Under the pieces are notes generated by a model. It made no database searches and was not told the DNA's origin. It was given only the letters and a program-made list of their open reading frames with translations. A program made the translations under genes and the position numbers. Of a stretch of DNA of 64,000 bases, positions 8,631-18,297 are shown in pieces; positions within the stretch are counted from its first letter, which is position 1, and every line of letters starts with the position of its first letter. The stretch lies in assembly GCF_030252345.1 (NCBI RefSeq), contig NZ_CP126980.1, forward strand, positions 9,123,501 through 9,187,500, read 5' to 3'. This DNA is from Actinoplanes oblitus (GTDB lineage: Bacteria; Actinomycetota; Actinomycetes; Mycobacteriales; Micromonosporaceae).

Positions 8631-9554
8631 TCACTTCCAGGCGCCGAAGACGCGCTCACCGTTCGCCGAGATGCGCGCGCAGAGCTCGTCGGGATCGATG
8701 CCGCGGGCCGCGGCGAGAGCCCGCACGGTGATCGGGATCAGATAGGAGGCGTTGGGCCGCCCCCGGTGCGGGGCCGGCGTCAGATACGGCGCGTCCGTCT
8801 CCACCATCATCAGCTCGGGCGGGGTGATCGCGGCGGCCTCGCGCAGGTTGCCGGCGCTGGCGAAGGTGATCGTCCCGGCGAAGCTCAGGTAGTAGCCCCG
8901 GCGTACGCACTCGGCGGCGAACTCGGCGTCACCGGAGAAGCAGTGCAGCACCACGGTGCCGGGCGCGCCCTCGGAGTCCAGCACGCGCAACACGTCCCGG
9001 TGGGCGTCGCGGTCGTGGATGATCAGCGCCTTGCCGTGCCGCTTGGCGATCTGGATGTGCGCCCGGAAGCTGGCCTCCTGCGCGGCCCGGCCCTCGTCGC
9101 CGGTGCGGAACGTGTCCATCCCGGTCTCCCCGATGCCGCGCACCCGCGGCCGGCCGGCGAGCTCGTCGATGACCCGCAGCGCCTCGTCCAGGTCGGCGAG
9201 CCGAGGCGCCTCGTTGGGATGCAGGGCCACCGCGGCCAGCACCGCCTCGTTGCGCTCGGCCAGCTCGGCGCCCCAGCGCGAGGAGTCCACATCGACACCG
9301 ACCTGGACCAGCCGGTCGACGCCGTTCTTGGCGGCGGCGGTGATCAGCGCCTGGACCGGGTCGGCGACGCCCTCGGCGCCGCCCGGCACGCCGGCCTCCC
9401 GGACCGTCAGGTCGAGGTGGGTGTGGCTGTCGAAGACCGGCACGGCCAGCGGTTCCGGTGCGGGCGGGAACTCTCCCGCCCGGCGCGCGGCCCGGTCCCG
9501 GCGGTTCTGCGATGGACTGGGCGACTCGGGGGGCGTAGAAGGCATGTGAGACAT
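8631..9554 (-). CDS. tatD: TatD family metal-dependent hydrolase / DNase
   Basis: A 307-aa TIM-barrel hydrolase of the TatD family, whose members show 3'-5' exonuclease or DNase activity. Key residues are the metal ligands FDSHTHLDL (residues ~44-52), the later His in HPNEAPRL, GIGETGMD, IIHDRDA, HCFSGD and ETDAPYL. An N-terminal ~40-residue Pro/Ser-rich extension precedes the barrel. The start could be the ATG at 9554 (MSHMPS) or the one at 9545; neither has a strong ribosome binding site. It is the first gene of the leftward tatD-ksgA-micro-ORF-ispE-ABC-F run. Confidence 0.93.
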   Translation of the reverse strand: MSHMPSTPPESPSPSQNRRDRAARRAGEFPPAPEPLAVPVFDSHTHLDLTVREAGVPGGAEGVADPVQALITAAAKNGVDRLVQVGVDVDSSRWGAELAERNEAVLAAVALHPNEAPRLADLDEALRVIDELAGRPRVRGIGETGMDTFRTGDEGRAAQEASFRAHIQIAKRHGKALIIHDRDAHRDVLRVLDSEGAPGTVVLHCFSGDAEFAAECVRRGYYLSFAGTITFASAGNLREAAAITPPELMMVETDAPYLTPAPHRGRPNASYLIPITVRALAAARGIDPDELCARISANGERVFGAWK

Positions 9555-9625
9555 TCTGCACGTCGCATGTACCGGTAACCGCACGTTCATCCGGCATCCA
9601 TCAACGTCACTTAGGTTCACGCACC

Positions 9626-10660
9626 GTGACCGTGACCGGTGAGGACAGCGAGCTGGGCGCCGACCCGCTCGACCCACCCCTGATGGCACCGCTGCGCCGC
9701 GAGCTGACCTGGCAGCACGTGCAGGCGATGAGCCAGTCCGCGGCGTACCGGGACAATGCCACGCTGCGCCGGATCCGGGCGACGGCGGCGGTGCGCCGCG
9801 GCACCCGGATGACCAAGATCTTGTCGCCGGCCCAGGTGGCCGGTCACCTCGCCGGCTGGCTGCCCTACGGCTTCTGCTACCGCTCCTGCGACCTCGCGCA
9901 CCTGACCGGGCCGGAGCAACTCGCCCTGCTGCGCACCGACGGGGCGACCGACGGGCAGGTGGCGTTCGCGCTGCGCTGGCGGGCCACCGACCCGGCCGAC
10001 TACGAGGTGCCGGCCACACCCGCCCAGCCGGGGCTGGCCGTGCTGCCCGCGCATTCCCGGGTCGGGGCGATGGTGCTGGGCACCGGGTTCACGCCGAGCA
10101 CCGACGACCTGATCCCGGAGTACGTCACGGCCGGGTTCGCCGATCTGCCGATGCCCGCCAACGCGCAACTGCTGGCGTACGTGCCGGGTGGCGACGAGGT
10201 GGTGCTCTACACGTACCAGCCGGAGCAGCACGGGTGGCTGCGGCTGGCCGGGCCACGCTGGCGCGGGCTGCTGGGCGAGCTGCCCGGGGTGAGCCCGGAC
10301 CGGGAGTACCTGCCCTGCACCGCCGCCGGCACCGCCCGGCTGGTCGGCTCGATCGACGGCAAGGAGTACGAAGCCGTCGCCGACCCGCCCGGCGAGTTCC
10401 GGGTGCGGGCGCTGACCCGGGCCGCGCGCTATCCGGTGCGGACGCTGAGCCGGCGGGCCGAGCAGGCGCTGTGGCGCGGGGTGCCGTGCTGGGTGCTGCA
10501 GCGGGACGAGTCGTGGGCCCGGCTGCGGCTGCTGCGGCCGGATCAGGACGGGCTCGCCGCGACCGGGGCCCGCTGTTACGAGCGCGGCGTCTACGAGGCC
10601 TGGGCGCCGGTGGACGAGCTGGCCGACCACCACATCGCGGACCTGGCCTACCAGCTCTGA
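9626..10660 (+). CDS. conserved protein of unknown function
   Basis: A 344-aa soluble protein, divergent from tatD. I do not recognise a domain. There is no signal peptide, membrane segment or obvious catalytic motif. It contains GTRMTKILSPAQVAGHLAGW (residues ~56-75), a Trp- and Tyr-rich middle (YGFCYRSCDLAH, DEVVLYTYQPEQHGWLRLAG) and a repeated module-like C-terminus (ARLRLLRPDQ, ARCYERGVYEAWAP). Codon use is normal for the window and a strong terminator follows, so the gene is real. The Trp-rich C-terminal segment resembles actinobacterial proteins I have seen only as hypothetical. The GTG start at 9626 is the first in frame. Confidence 0.8.
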   Translation: MTVTGEDSELGADPLDPPLMAPLRRELTWQHVQAMSQSAAYRDNATLRRIRATAAVRRGTRMTKILSPAQVAGHLAGWLPYGFCYRSCDLAHLTGPEQLALLRTDGATDGQVAFALRWRATDPADYEVPATPAQPGLAVLPAHSRVGAMVLGTGFTPSTDDLIPEYVTAGFADLPMPANAQLLAYVPGGDEVVLYTYQPEQHGWLRLAGPRWRGLLGELPGVSPDREYLPCTAAGTARLVGSIDGKEYEAVADPPGEFRVRALTRAARYPVRTLSRRAEQALWRGVPCWVLQRDESWARLRLLRPDQDGLAATGARCYERGVYEAWAPVDELADHHIADLAYQL

Positions 10661-10670
10661 CCATGCGAAA

Positions 10671-10696
10671 GCGGGGCCGGATCACTCCGGCCCCGC
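10671..10696. terminator. intrinsic hairpin between convergent genes
   Basis: An 11-bp perfect stem (GCGGGGCCGGA and its complement) has a 4-base loop. It lies 10 bases beyond the stop at 10660 and 16 bases before the end of the opposing gene, so it can serve both. Confidence 0.85.
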
Positions 10697-10712
10697 CACA
10701 CGTCATCCTCGA

Positions 10713-11948
10713 TCAGCTACGGGTGATCTTGGCTTCGACGGTCTTCCACTTGCTGCGGTGGTCCGCCCAGTCCACGGCGTAGGCGCTGGCCCAGAAGTAA
10801 CCCTTGCCCAGGCCGGCCGGGACCTTGAACTTCCACTTGCCCTTGACGGTCGGAGCCCAGAAGGAGTAGCAGACGCTGTCCCAGGTGGACTCGTTGACCC
10901 GCTGCCACTTCCGGTTCTTGTTGAGGCAGTAGTCCTTGCCGTTGCTGTACTTCTCCAGGAAGACCCAGACGCCCGGCGCGCCGGAGCCCTTGTCGGACGC
11001 CGTCCCGGTGACGTACTTCCAGGACTTCAGCCGGTTCGAGCTGGACGGCTTGTTGATCTTGACAGTGGGCGTCCAGCTGTCCTTCTTCACGTAGATCGTG
11101 GCGCCGGTGACCGGAGTGCTCAGGCCGTTGGCGTTGCGGTACGCGATCTGCGTCGGGCGGTAGCCGGTGACCACCGAGCGGGTGCCCTTGTAGTGGTAGT
11201 AGTGGCCCGGGAACGACCGCTTACCGGTCCACCGGTACTCGTTGTAGAAGCCGTCACCCCAGTACAGGACGTACGAGGTGGTGCCGGCCGGCACCGCGCG
11301 CACGGTGACGTTGTAGCGCTCGCCGTTCCAGACGCTCTTCTTGTCGAGGCTGATCGCGGTGGGCGCGGTCCGGACCGAGACGGCCCGCTTCAGCTCGGTG
11401 AAGTTGCCGGCGGCGTCGGTCAGGCGCTCGGCGATGGTGAACGAACCGGCCCGCTTGTAGTTGTGCCGGACCCAGGTCGTGGTGGCCGACGCGAACCGGC
11501 TCGAGGTGCCGTCGCCCCAGTTCACCACCCGGGTGACGGTCGAGTCGGCATTGGCGCCGTCGCCGTACTCGGAGGTGTTCTGGTTGACCGTGATGCCCTG
11601 GCCGGTCCAGATCGAGGTCGCCGAGAGACGGAACGAGCCGGTCGGCTTCTGGGTGTCGCCCGGGTCGGTCGTCTGGGTCGGCGTGGCCGAGGTGGTCTCG
11701 GACGGCGTCTGGGACGGCGTCTCCGAAGGCGTCTCGGAGGGGGTCTCCGACGGCGTCTCGGACGGGGTCTCCGACGGCGTCTCGGAAGGCGTCTCGGACG
11801 GGGTGACGACCGGCGAGGGCGAGGACGACTCGTCAGCGGTGACCGGGACGTCGCGCGCGTATGCCGGGGACGCGGCGACCGCGCCACCGGCGGCGAGGGC
11901 GCCGCCCACGATGGCCGCGAGCAGCGGCCGTGCCAGGCGAGGTTTCAA
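10713..11948 (-). CDS. secreted protein with TPSE-repeat stalk and PKD-like domain
   Basis: A 411-aa exported protein. With a TTG start at 11948 (GAAGGAG about 10 bases upstream) it begins MKPRLARPLLAAIVGGALAA, and a probable signal peptidase site follows SPAYA. Next comes a low-complexity linker of repeated TPSE units (7 copies, then degenerate TPSQ and TTSA), about residues 50-90. The remainder has PKD/Ig-like features (VVNWGDGTSSRF, YVLYWGDGFYNEYRW) and a Tyr/Trp/Lys-rich C-terminus with two Cys. There is no anchor, so it is probably released or wall-associated. The Thr/Ser/Pro linker is a plausible substrate for the O-mannosyltransferase at 16085. Longer in-frame starts lack a signal peptide at their N-terminus. 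Confidence 0.82.
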   Translation of the reverse strand: MKPRLARPLLAAIVGGALAAGGAVAASPAYARDVPVTADESSSPSPVVTPSETPSETPSETPSETPSETPSETPSETPSQTPSETTSATPTQTTDPGDTQKPTGSFRLSATSIWTGQGITVNQNTSEYGDGANADSTVTRVVNWGDGTSSRFASATTTWVRHNYKRAGSFTIAERLTDAAGNFTELKRAVSVRTAPTAISLDKKSVWNGERYNVTVRAVPAGTTSYVLYWGDGFYNEYRWTGKRSFPGHYYHYKGTRSVVTGYRPTQIAYRNANGLSTPVTGATIYVKKDSWTPTVKINKPSSSNRLKSWKYVTGTASDKGSGAPGVWVFLEKYSNGKDYCLNKNRKWQRVNESTWDSVCYSFWAPTVKGKWKFKVPAGLGKGYFWASAYAVDWADHRSKWKTVEAKITRS

Positions 11949-12148
11949 GGAAGTCCAACTCCTTCGAGGGGTGAGAAGACCACATGAAGGGCAGTTGGAC
12001 GACCTGGTGCGTCGGGACGCATCCGTATCGACAAAACGCCAACGTTCCCCCGTGGCGTCGATCAATGTAACCGCCGAGCCGCTGCCTGATCAATGACAAA
12101 TCTGTGAAGAGTCCGTGGTGATCTAGGTAACCCCCGCGACAACGCGAA

Positions 12149-12170
12149 AGGCCCGGCCGAAGCCGGGCCT
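12149..12170 (-). terminator. metG terminator hairpin
   Basis: A 9-bp stem (AGGCCCGGC / GCCGGGCCT) with a 4-base loop lies 18 bases past the metG stop. Confidence 0.75.
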
Positions 12171-12188
12171 CGCACACGGGACGACAGC

Positions 12189-13991
12189 TCAGGAATCGCC
12201 GCCCAGCCGGGCCAGCTCCTCCTCCACCACCGACGGGTCGAGCTTGCGGAACACCGGCTTCGGCGCGCTCAGCGGGGTCCCGGCCACCAGCGGCACCGAC
12301 TCCCACCGCGCGCCGACCGTGTAGTCGCCCATCAGCACCGGGTAACCCGGGCCGCCGTCCAGGTCCTCGACCTCGACGATCTCCGGCATCGGCGCGTGCA
12401 CCCCGGTCCCGCCGAGCAGCTCGTGCACCTTCTGCGCGGAGTGCGGCAGGAACGGCGTGAGCAGCGTGTTCGCGTCGCGGACCACCTGCAGCGCGACGTG
12501 CAGGACGGTGCCCTGCCGCTCCTTCTGCGACTCGTCCTTGAGCTTCCACGGCGCCTGCTCGGAGAGGTACTTGTTCGCCTCGGCGACCACCCGCATCGCC
12601 TCGCCGATCGCGGCTTTCTGCCGATGCTTGCCGATCAGCTCGCCGACCGTGGCGAAGCCGGCCTTGGCCACCTCCAGCAGCGCCAGGTCCGCCGGCGTCA
12701 GGTCGACGGCCGGCGGGATGGCGCCGAAGTTCTTCGCGGCCATCGAGATCGACCGGTTGACCAGGTTGCCCCAGCCGGCCACCAGCTCGTCGTTGTTGCG
12801 CCGGACGAACTCGGCCCAGGTGAAGTCGGTGTCGTTGGACTCCGGGCCGGCCGCCGCGATGAAGTAGCGCAGCGCGTCGGCGTCGTAGCGCTCCAAGAAG
12901 TCGCGCACGTAGATGACCACCCGGCGGGACGAGGAGAACTTCTTGCCCTCCATCGTCAGGTACTCACTGGAGACCACCTCGGTCGGCAGGTTCAGCCTGC
13001 CCAGCGAGCCGGCCTGGCCGCCCTTGTCGCCCTCGCCGGAGTAGCCGAGCAGCAGTGCCGGCCAGATCACCGAGTGGAAGACGATGTTGTCCTTGCCCAT
13101 GAAGTAGTAGCCGAGCGCGTCCTTGCCCTGCGCGTCGGCCGACCACCACTGGCGCCACGCCTCCGGGTCGCCGGTGCGCCGGGCCCACTCGATCGACGCC
13201 GAGAGGTAACCGATGACCGCGTCGAACCAGACGTAGATCCGCTTGTCGGCACGGTCCCGCCAGCCGTCCAGCGGGATCGGCACGCCCCACTCCAGGTCCC
13301 GGGTGATGGCCCGGGGCTGCAGGTCGTCGAGCAGGTTGCGGGAGAACTTCAGCACGTTGGGCCGCCAGTTCTCCCGGCGGTCCAGCCAGGAGCCGATCGC
13401 CTCGGCGAAGGCCGGCAGGTCGAGGAAGAAGTGCTCGGTCTCGACGAACTGCGGGGTCTCCCCGTTGATCCGGGACTTCGGGTCGATCAGCTGCTCGGGG
13501 TCGAGCTGGTTGCCGCAGTTGTCGCACTGGTCGCCGCGGGCGCTGTCGTAGCCGCAGATCGGGCAGGTGCCCTCGATGTAGCGGTCGGGCAGGGTCCGGC
13601 CGGTGGACGGGGAGATCGCGCCCAGGGTGGTGCGGGCCACGATGTACCCGTTCTCGTGCAGGCCCTCGAAGAGCTGCTGCACCACCGCGTAGTGGTTGCG
13701 GGTGGTGGTCCGGGTGAACAGGTCGTAGGACAGGCCGAGACCGTGCAGGTCCTCCACGATCACCCGGTTGTACCGGTCGGCGAGCTCGCGCGGGGTGACC
13801 CCGTCGGCGTCCGCCTGGACCTGGATCGGGGTGCCGTGCTCGTCGGTGCCCGAGACCATGAGCACGTCGTGGCCGGCCATCCGCATGTACCGGCTGAAGA
13901 CGTCGGACGGCACCCCGAAGCCGGAAACATGACCGATGTGGCGCGGGCCGTTGGCGTAGGGCCAGGCGACCGCGGCGAGAACGTGACTCAT
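12189..13991 (-). CDS. metG: methionyl-tRNA synthetase
   Basis: MetRS charges initiator and elongator tRNA-Met. The 600-aa protein starts [20 protein letters not shown], containing the class I HIGH motif. It carries the zinc-knuckle insertion ([18 protein letters not shown], residues ~146-163) and the KMSKS equivalent [16 protein letters not shown]. The C-terminal anticodon-binding helical domain is present, but the separate C-terminal tRNA-binding (EMAP-like) domain of longer MetRS forms is absent. The ATG at 13991 is chosen because the HIGH region must lie near the N-terminus; the frame upstream to 14084 is not coding. It is a tatD neighbour in mycobacteria; here an unknown and a secreted protein lie between. 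Confidence 0.96.
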   Translation of the reverse strand: MSHVLAAVAWPYANGPRHIGHVSGFGVPSDVFSRYMRMAGHDVLMVSGTDEHGTPIQVQADADGVTPRELADRYNRVIVEDLHGLGLSYDLFTRTTTRNHYAVVQQLFEGLHENGYIVARTTLGAISPSTGRTLPDRYIEGTCPICGYDSARGDQCDNCGNQLDPEQLIDPKSRINGETPQFVETEHFFLDLPAFAEAIGSWLDRRENWRPNVLKFSRNLLDDLQPRAITRDLEWGVPIPLDGWRDRADKRIYVWFDAVIGYLSASIEWARRTGDPEAWRQWWSADAQGKDALGYYFMGKDNIVFHSVIWPALLLGYSGEGDKGGQAGSLGRLNLPTEVVSSEYLTMEGKKFSSSRRVVIYVRDFLERYDADALRYFIAAAGPESNDTDFTWAEFVRRNNDELVAGWGNLVNRSISMAAKNFGAIPPAVDLTPADLALLEVAKAGFATVGELIGKHRQKAAIGEAMRVVAEANKYLSEQAPWKLKDESQKERQGTVLHVALQVVRDANTLLTPFLPHSAQKVHELLGGTGVHAPMPEIVEVEDLDGGPGYPVLMGDYTVGARWESVPLVAGTPLSAPKPVFRKLDPSVVEEELARLGGDS

Positions 13992-14123
13992 GACGTACAA
14001 GCGTAGTGACCCGCCCGGGTGCCCTGCGAACGGATTGGCGCCCTGCATGCCAGCCGACCGATTTGTCCCGACACGCCCGATCATTGCCCGGCCCGCCGCC
14101 GAGCCGCGTAGTTGACTGGGTCA

Positions 14124-15173
14124 GTGACGGGAAACGCGCCGCAGCCAGGGGAAACGCCGACGGGTAACCCGTGGGTCCGGGTCGATCCGGACACCACGTG
14201 GTGGCACGGCGACGCCGATCGGGAGCCGGACTCCGTGGAGTGGGCCGACCGGGCCGCCGACCAGGCCCGCGCGGCCGGCGCCGACGACCTGACCCAGCAG
14301 CTGCACTCCGGCGACAGCGAACGGCTCGCCACGGCCGGCGAGCTGATGATCATCGAGCCCGGCCAGACCGACGAACCGAAGGACCCCGAAAGGGTGGAGA
14401 ACACCCCGAGAACCGATCTGGAGTACGCCGAGGCGACCGCCGTACCGGAAGTCATGGTCCTGCCGGAGCCCAGCGACCGCAACCGGCCCACCATCGTCCT
14501 CGACCAGCAGCGACCGCCCCGCGGACCGCTCCCGCCGCTGCCGGAGGGCGGCGTCTCGCCGGCCACCGCGACCCGGCTGGAGCGGATGGAGAACTCGCCG
14601 TTCTGGGAGACCGACGAGGCGCGCATCGCGGCCGAGGCGCGTCGCGACCGGCGCCCCGGGCGGCGTCGCCGGCCACCGGCCACCAACCCGGTCGGCGCGC
14701 TGTTCTCGCTGATCGCCCTGAGCCTCGTGGCGGCGTTCTTCGCGTGGGTCAGCGCGGAGCCGTTCTGGCTGGCCACCGGCCACGGCGACGCCGGGTACGC
14801 GACCACCACCCGCTGCCGGGGCGACGGTCTCACCCAGCGCTGCACCGGCCGATTCACCGCCGCCGACGGACGGTTCACGGCCGGGCGGGTGACGCTGCTC
14901 GGCATCTCCGGCGACGCCCGCGAGCCGGGCGCGGTCAGCGGCGCCCGGATGGTCAGCGCGGACAGCCGGCAGGCCTACACCGCGCCGCCCGGGCTGCTCA
15001 TGCACCTGCGCTGGACGCTCGGTTTCCTGCTCGTGCTGATCTGCGGATACGGCATCGCCGGCGCGACCGGCGCCCGGCGGCTGGAGTCCCCGCGAGCCCG
15101 CCGGTACGCCCTGCTCGCCAGCGTGGCCGGGCCGCTGCTGCTGCTGGCCGGGTTCCTGGCCGCCGCCTACTGA
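14124..15173 (+). CDS. membrane protein of unknown function
   Basis: About 349 aa. The N-terminal ~190 residues are cytosolic, acidic and Pro-rich. A transmembrane helix follows (PVGALFSLIALSLVAAFFAW), then an exported loop with two Cys (TRCRGDGLTQRCTGRF) and two more helices near the C-terminus (LRWTLGFLLVLICGYGIAG, ALLASVAGPLLLLAGFLAAA). I recognise no family. A GTG at 14124 or a TTG at 14112 could start it; neither has a clear ribosome binding site. It ends 7 bases inside the convergent rsmI gene. The paired Cys suggest an extracytoplasmic disulfide, which is inference. Confidence 0.75.
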   Translation: MTGNAPQPGETPTGNPWVRVDPDTTWWHGDADREPDSVEWADRAADQARAAGADDLTQQLHSGDSERLATAGELMIIEPGQTDEPKDPERVENTPRTDLEYAEATAVPEVMVLPEPSDRNRPTIVLDQQRPPRGPLPPLPEGGVSPATATRLERMENSPFWETDEARIAAEARRDRRPGRRRRPPATNPVGALFSLIALSLVAAFFAWVSAEPFWLATGHGDAGYATTTRCRGDGLTQRCTGRFTAADGRFTAGRVTLLGISGDAREPGAVSGARMVSADSRQAYTAPPGLLMHLRWTLGFLLVLICGYGIAGATGARRLESPRARRYALLASVAGPLLLLAGFLAAAY

Positions 15174-16024
15174 GCCTGGTGCACGAGGGCGTACACGTCC
15201 CGCTTCTTCAGGCCGTACTGATCGGCGACCGCCTGGATGGCGTCGCGCCGCGAGTCGCCGGCGGCCTCCCGCCCGGCCACCGCCGCGCGCAGCTCGTCGT
15301 CCGCCGGGCGCTCCACCGGCCCGGCCGGCGCGCCGCCCACCACCAGGGTGATCTCGCCGCGCGGCTCGCCGTCCGCGGCCCACCCGGCCAACTCGGCCAG
15401 GTCGCCGCGGCGGATCTCCTCGTACGTCTTGGTCAGCTCCCGGCAGACAGCGGCCGGCCGGTCCCCGCCGAACGTGGCGGCCAGGTCGGCGAGCGCGCCG
15501 GCGATCCGGTGCGGTGCCTCGAAGAAGACCAGCGTGCGCGGCTCGGCGGCCAGCTCGCGCAGCCGGGACCGGCGGTTCGACCCGGTGCGCGGCAGGAACC
15601 CCTCGAAGACGAACCGGTCGCTGGGCAGCCCGGACAGCGCCAGGGCGGTGGTCACCGCGCTCGGGCCGGGCGCCGCGGTCACCGGGTACCCGGCGTCGAG
15701 TGCCGCCTTCACCAGGCGATACCCGGGGTCGGAGACGCTCGGCATGCCGCCGTCGGTGATCACCGCGACGGTGGCGCCGTCGGCCAGCGCCGCCACCAGC
15801 TCCGGGGTACGCCGGTCGTCGTTGCCCTCGAAGTAGGAGACGACCCGGCCGCGCACGGCGACGTCCAGGTCCTTGGTGAGGCGGGACAGCCGCCGGGTGT
15901 CCTCGGCCGCGATCACGTCAGCGGTGGCGAGCACCTCCCGCAGCCGCGCCGAGGCGTCACCGATGTTGCCGAGCGGGGCGCCGACCAGGATCACGCGGCC
16001 GGAGCCGGAAGTTTCACGAGACAC
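15167..16024 (-). CDS. rsmI: 16S rRNA (cytidine1402-2'-O)-methyltransferase
   Basis: RsmI 2'-O-methylates C1402 in the ribosomal P site. The 285-aa SAM-dependent enzyme belongs to the tetrapyrrole-methylase fold: RVILVGAPLGNIGDASARLR at the N-terminus, then VIAAEDTRRLSRL, VAVITDGGMPSVSDPGYRLV, the PGPSAVTTALALSGLPSDRF motif, EGFLPR and FFEAPHRI. The GTG start at 16024 has a short lead before the conserved segment. It is divergent from the PMT gene with 60 bases between, the arrangement seen at Rv1002c/Rv1003. Its 3' end overlaps the convergent membrane-protein gene by 7 bases. Confidence 0.95.
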   Translation of the reverse strand: MSRETSGSGRVILVGAPLGNIGDASARLREVLATADVIAAEDTRRLSRLTKDLDVAVRGRVVSYFEGNDDRRTPELVAALADGATVAVITDGGMPSVSDPGYRLVKAALDAGYPVTAAPGPSAVTTALALSGLPSDRFVFEGFLPRTGSNRRSRLRELAAEPRTLVFFEAPHRIAGALADLAATFGGDRPAAVCRELTKTYEEIRRGDLAELAGWAADGEPRGEITLVVGGAPAGPVERPADDELRAAVAGREAAGDSRRDAIQAVADQYGLKKRDVYALVHQAQ

Positions 16025-16084
16025 CGGAAAAGTCCATCACACGCCCGGCCGTCACTTCAAAGCTCCGCAGCCTACGATCGCGGG

Positions 16085-17665
16085 GTGACAACGGCGACAG
16101 CTGAGACAGACCTCACCACCGCGGACTCCCCCGCCGAGGCGGAGTCGTCCCGGGGCGTCCGGGACGTACCCGACCTCGTCCGGCGACGCCTGTCGACGCT
16201 GGACGCCCGCTTCGACCCGTACTCCTGGCTGGTCACCCTGGTGATCGTGGCCGCCGCCGCGATCCTGCGCCTGGCCGGGGTGGACAAGCCCAAGGGCTAC
16301 ATCTTCGACGAGGTGTACTACCCGACCGACGCCTGGGACATGCTCCAGCACGGCGTCGAGTGGGACGAGAAGACCAACGGCCCGGCGTACGTGGTGCATC
16401 CCCCGCTCGGCAAGTGGCTGATCGCGCTCGGCGAGCAGGTGTTCGGCAACCGGGAACTGGGCTGGCGGATCTCGGCGGCGATCGCCGGCACCCTGATGAT
16501 CCTGATCCTGATCCGGGTCGCCTACCGGATGTTCCACTCGATCGTGCTGGCCGGGACGGCCGGCCTGCTGATGACCCTGGACGGGTTCCAGCTGGTGCTC
16601 TCCCGCACCTCGCTGCTGGACATCTTCCTCGGCCTGTTCATCCTGCTGACCTTCGCCTGCATGCTGCTGGACCGCGATCACTACCGGCGGCGGTGGACGC
16701 GGGCGCTCGCCGACGGCTTCGACTCGGCGGCCACCTACAAGATCCCGCGGATCGTGCCGTGGTGGCTGCTGGCCGCCGGCGTCTGCTTCGGCCTGGCCTG
16801 CGGGGTGAAGTGGAGCGCGCTGTTCTTCGCGCCGTTCTTCGCCGTCCTGGTGGTGGCCTGGCGCTGGCAGGCGCGCCGGTCGGCCCGGGTGCGCGGCCCG
16901 TTCGTGGCCGGCATCCTCGGCGACTTCGGCTACCTGATCCTCAGCTTCGTCCTCAGCGCCATCTTCTACCTGGCCACCTGGACCGGCTGGTTCGTCACCG
17001 ACACCGGATACTTCCGGCACTACCGGGAGGCGAACGGGCTGAGCGAGCCGCCGATCCTGGGCGCGCTGCTGAACCTGATGCACTACCACCACGAGGCGTA
17101 CAGCTTCCACAGCGGATTGACCGAGAAGCACACGTACCAGTCCTGGCCGTGGCAGTGGCTGCTGCTCGGGCGGCCGGTGGCGTTCTACTGGAACGGCAAC
17201 GGCAACTGCGGGGCGCCCAGCTGCGCCGCCGAGATCCTGCTGCTCGGCACGCCGATCCTGTGGTGGTCGTTCCTGCCGGCGCTGATCGCCCTGGTCTGGT
17301 TCGGCATCGCACGGCGCGACTGGCGGGCGTACGCGATCTTCGCCGGCGCGGTCGGCAGCATGCTGCCCTGGTACTACTACGCGGTCGCCGACGGCCGCAC
17401 GATGTTCTCCTTCTACCTGCTGCCCGGCCTGCCGTTCCTGATCCTGGCGGTGGTCTACACGCTCGGCGCGATCATGACACCGGTGGGCGGGATGGTCGCC
17501 GGCGCGGCCCGCACCGACCGGCAACTGATCGGCACGGTGGTCGCGGCGACGTACGTGGTGCTGGTGGCGCTCTGTTTCGCCTACTTCTATCCGGTCTTCG
17601 TCGGCTCGACCATGCCCTACGACGACTGGTCGGTCCGCATGTGGCTGGGCGGCCGCTGGATCTAG
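16085..17665 (+). CDS. pmt: dolichyl-phosphate-mannose-type protein O-mannosyltransferase
   Basis: PMT transfers mannose from polyprenyl-phosphate-mannose to Ser/Thr of proteins exported through Sec, at the outer face of the membrane. The 526-aa protein is multi-spanning. It begins with a ~45-residue cytosolic segment, then the first helix and the first loop motif GYIFDEVYYPTDAWDML, with the catalytic-type Asp-Glu pair. The motif VHPPLGKWLIALGEQVFGNR and the later loop HSGLTEKHTYQSWPWQWLLL are typical of the GT39 family. The GTG at 16085 is chosen; the same frame is open far upstream by chance across other genes. Thr/Pro-rich exported proteins in this window (10713, 19355, 24623) are candidate substrates by composition. 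Confidence 0.94.
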   Translation: MTTATAETDLTTADSPAEAESSRGVRDVPDLVRRRLSTLDARFDPYSWLVTLVIVAAAAILRLAGVDKPKGYIFDEVYYPTDAWDMLQHGVEWDEKTNGPAYVVHPPLGKWLIALGEQVFGNRELGWRISAAIAGTLMILILIRVAYRMFHSIVLAGTAGLLMTLDGFQLVLSRTSLLDIFLGLFILLTFACMLLDRDHYRRRWTRALADGFDSAATYKIPRIVPWWLLAAGVCFGLACGVKWSALFFAPFFAVLVVAWRWQARRSARVRGPFVAGILGDFGYLILSFVLSAIFYLATWTGWFVTDTGYFRHYREANGLSEPPILGALLNLMHYHHEAYSFHSGLTEKHTYQSWPWQWLLLGRPVAFYWNGNGNCGAPSCAAEILLLGTPILWWSFLPALIALVWFGIARRDWRAYAIFAGAVGSMLPWYYYAVADGRTMFSFYLLPGLPFLILAVVYTLGAIMTPVGGMVAGAARTDRQLIGTVVAATYVVLVALCFAYFYPVFVGSTMPYDDWSVRMWLGGRWI

Positions 17666-18123
17666 CACCCCTTTCCCGCGCGTCCCGCCACTCCCACCGG
17701 CCCGGCCACCTGCTACCGGCCCGGCCACCTGCCACCGGTCCGGCCGCCTCCCAACCGGTCCGCCGCTGTTCGGACGGTCCACCGGATCCGCCGGGATCCG
17801 CCGTCGTCCGAGCGGCTTCTCGCCATCCGAGCGGCCCGCCGTCGTCCGCAGGATCCGCCGTTCCCGCACAGTCCGCCGCTCCCGCACAGTTCACCGCTCC
17901 TGCACAGCCCGCCGTTCCCGCACAGCCCGCCGTTTGCGCACGGTCCGCCGTTGCGCACCGTCTACTGCACTCGCCGGGGGCCTCCGCTGTCCGAGCGGCC
18001 GCCGGTCCCGGTGGCCCGCCGCCGGGCCGAATCGTCCTTCGATGTCCGGATCGTTCTCCCTGTTCAGGTCGTCCTCGCTGTTCGGCACGGCCGAACGAGG
18101 CTTCCTCGTCGAACTCCGGGTCA
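17666..18123. other. gene-free low-complexity tract downstream of pmt
   Basis: About 460 bases of short CCGGCCCGGCCACC-like and TCCGCCGT-like repeats. Open frames on both strands here are repeat-driven and have no ribosome binding sites or family matches. I see no gene. No clear pmt terminator is visible. Confidence 0.6.
17862..17950. repeat. 18-bp minisatellite, about five copies
   Basis: The motif GCACAG recurs at 17866, 17884, 17902 and 17920, and as GCACGG at 17938, exactly 18 bp apart. It lies in units like TCCCGCACAGTCCGCCGC. The copies differ by a few bases. The period is a multiple of three, which keeps all frames open and explains the spurious ORFs here. Confidence 0.85.
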
Positions 18124-18262
18124 GATCAACATCAAGAGATCGCTGACTCGAATCCGCGCTGATCACTGATCGTCGCTCCCGCCAGGGACCCTTCCGGGCT
18201 TCGCAGGGCGCTGCGCGCCCAGAACGCGAACCCCTCCAGGGCGACGTCCGCGGCTGGCAACG
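18124..18262 (+). repeat. dispersed repeat, copy 1 (about 140 bp)
   Basis: The first 76 bases (18124-18199) match 24365-24440 at 73 of 76 positions by eye, including GCTGATCACTGATCGTCGCT. The following ~60 bases are more diverged but end with a shared AGGGCGACGTCCGCGG. Both copies are in the same orientation. No coding sense is evident. It may be a REP- or MITE-like element. Confidence 0.85.
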
Positions 18263-18297
18263 ACCGCCAAATCCAACCCGCTCGGCCCTCACTCAGG

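Noticed and set aside
14171..17665. A 1164-residue reading as one giant protein
   Set aside because: The upstream ~640 codons cross rsmI and another gene in the wrong frame or strand; the PMT domain begins at the GTG at 16085, where the family N-terminus fits.
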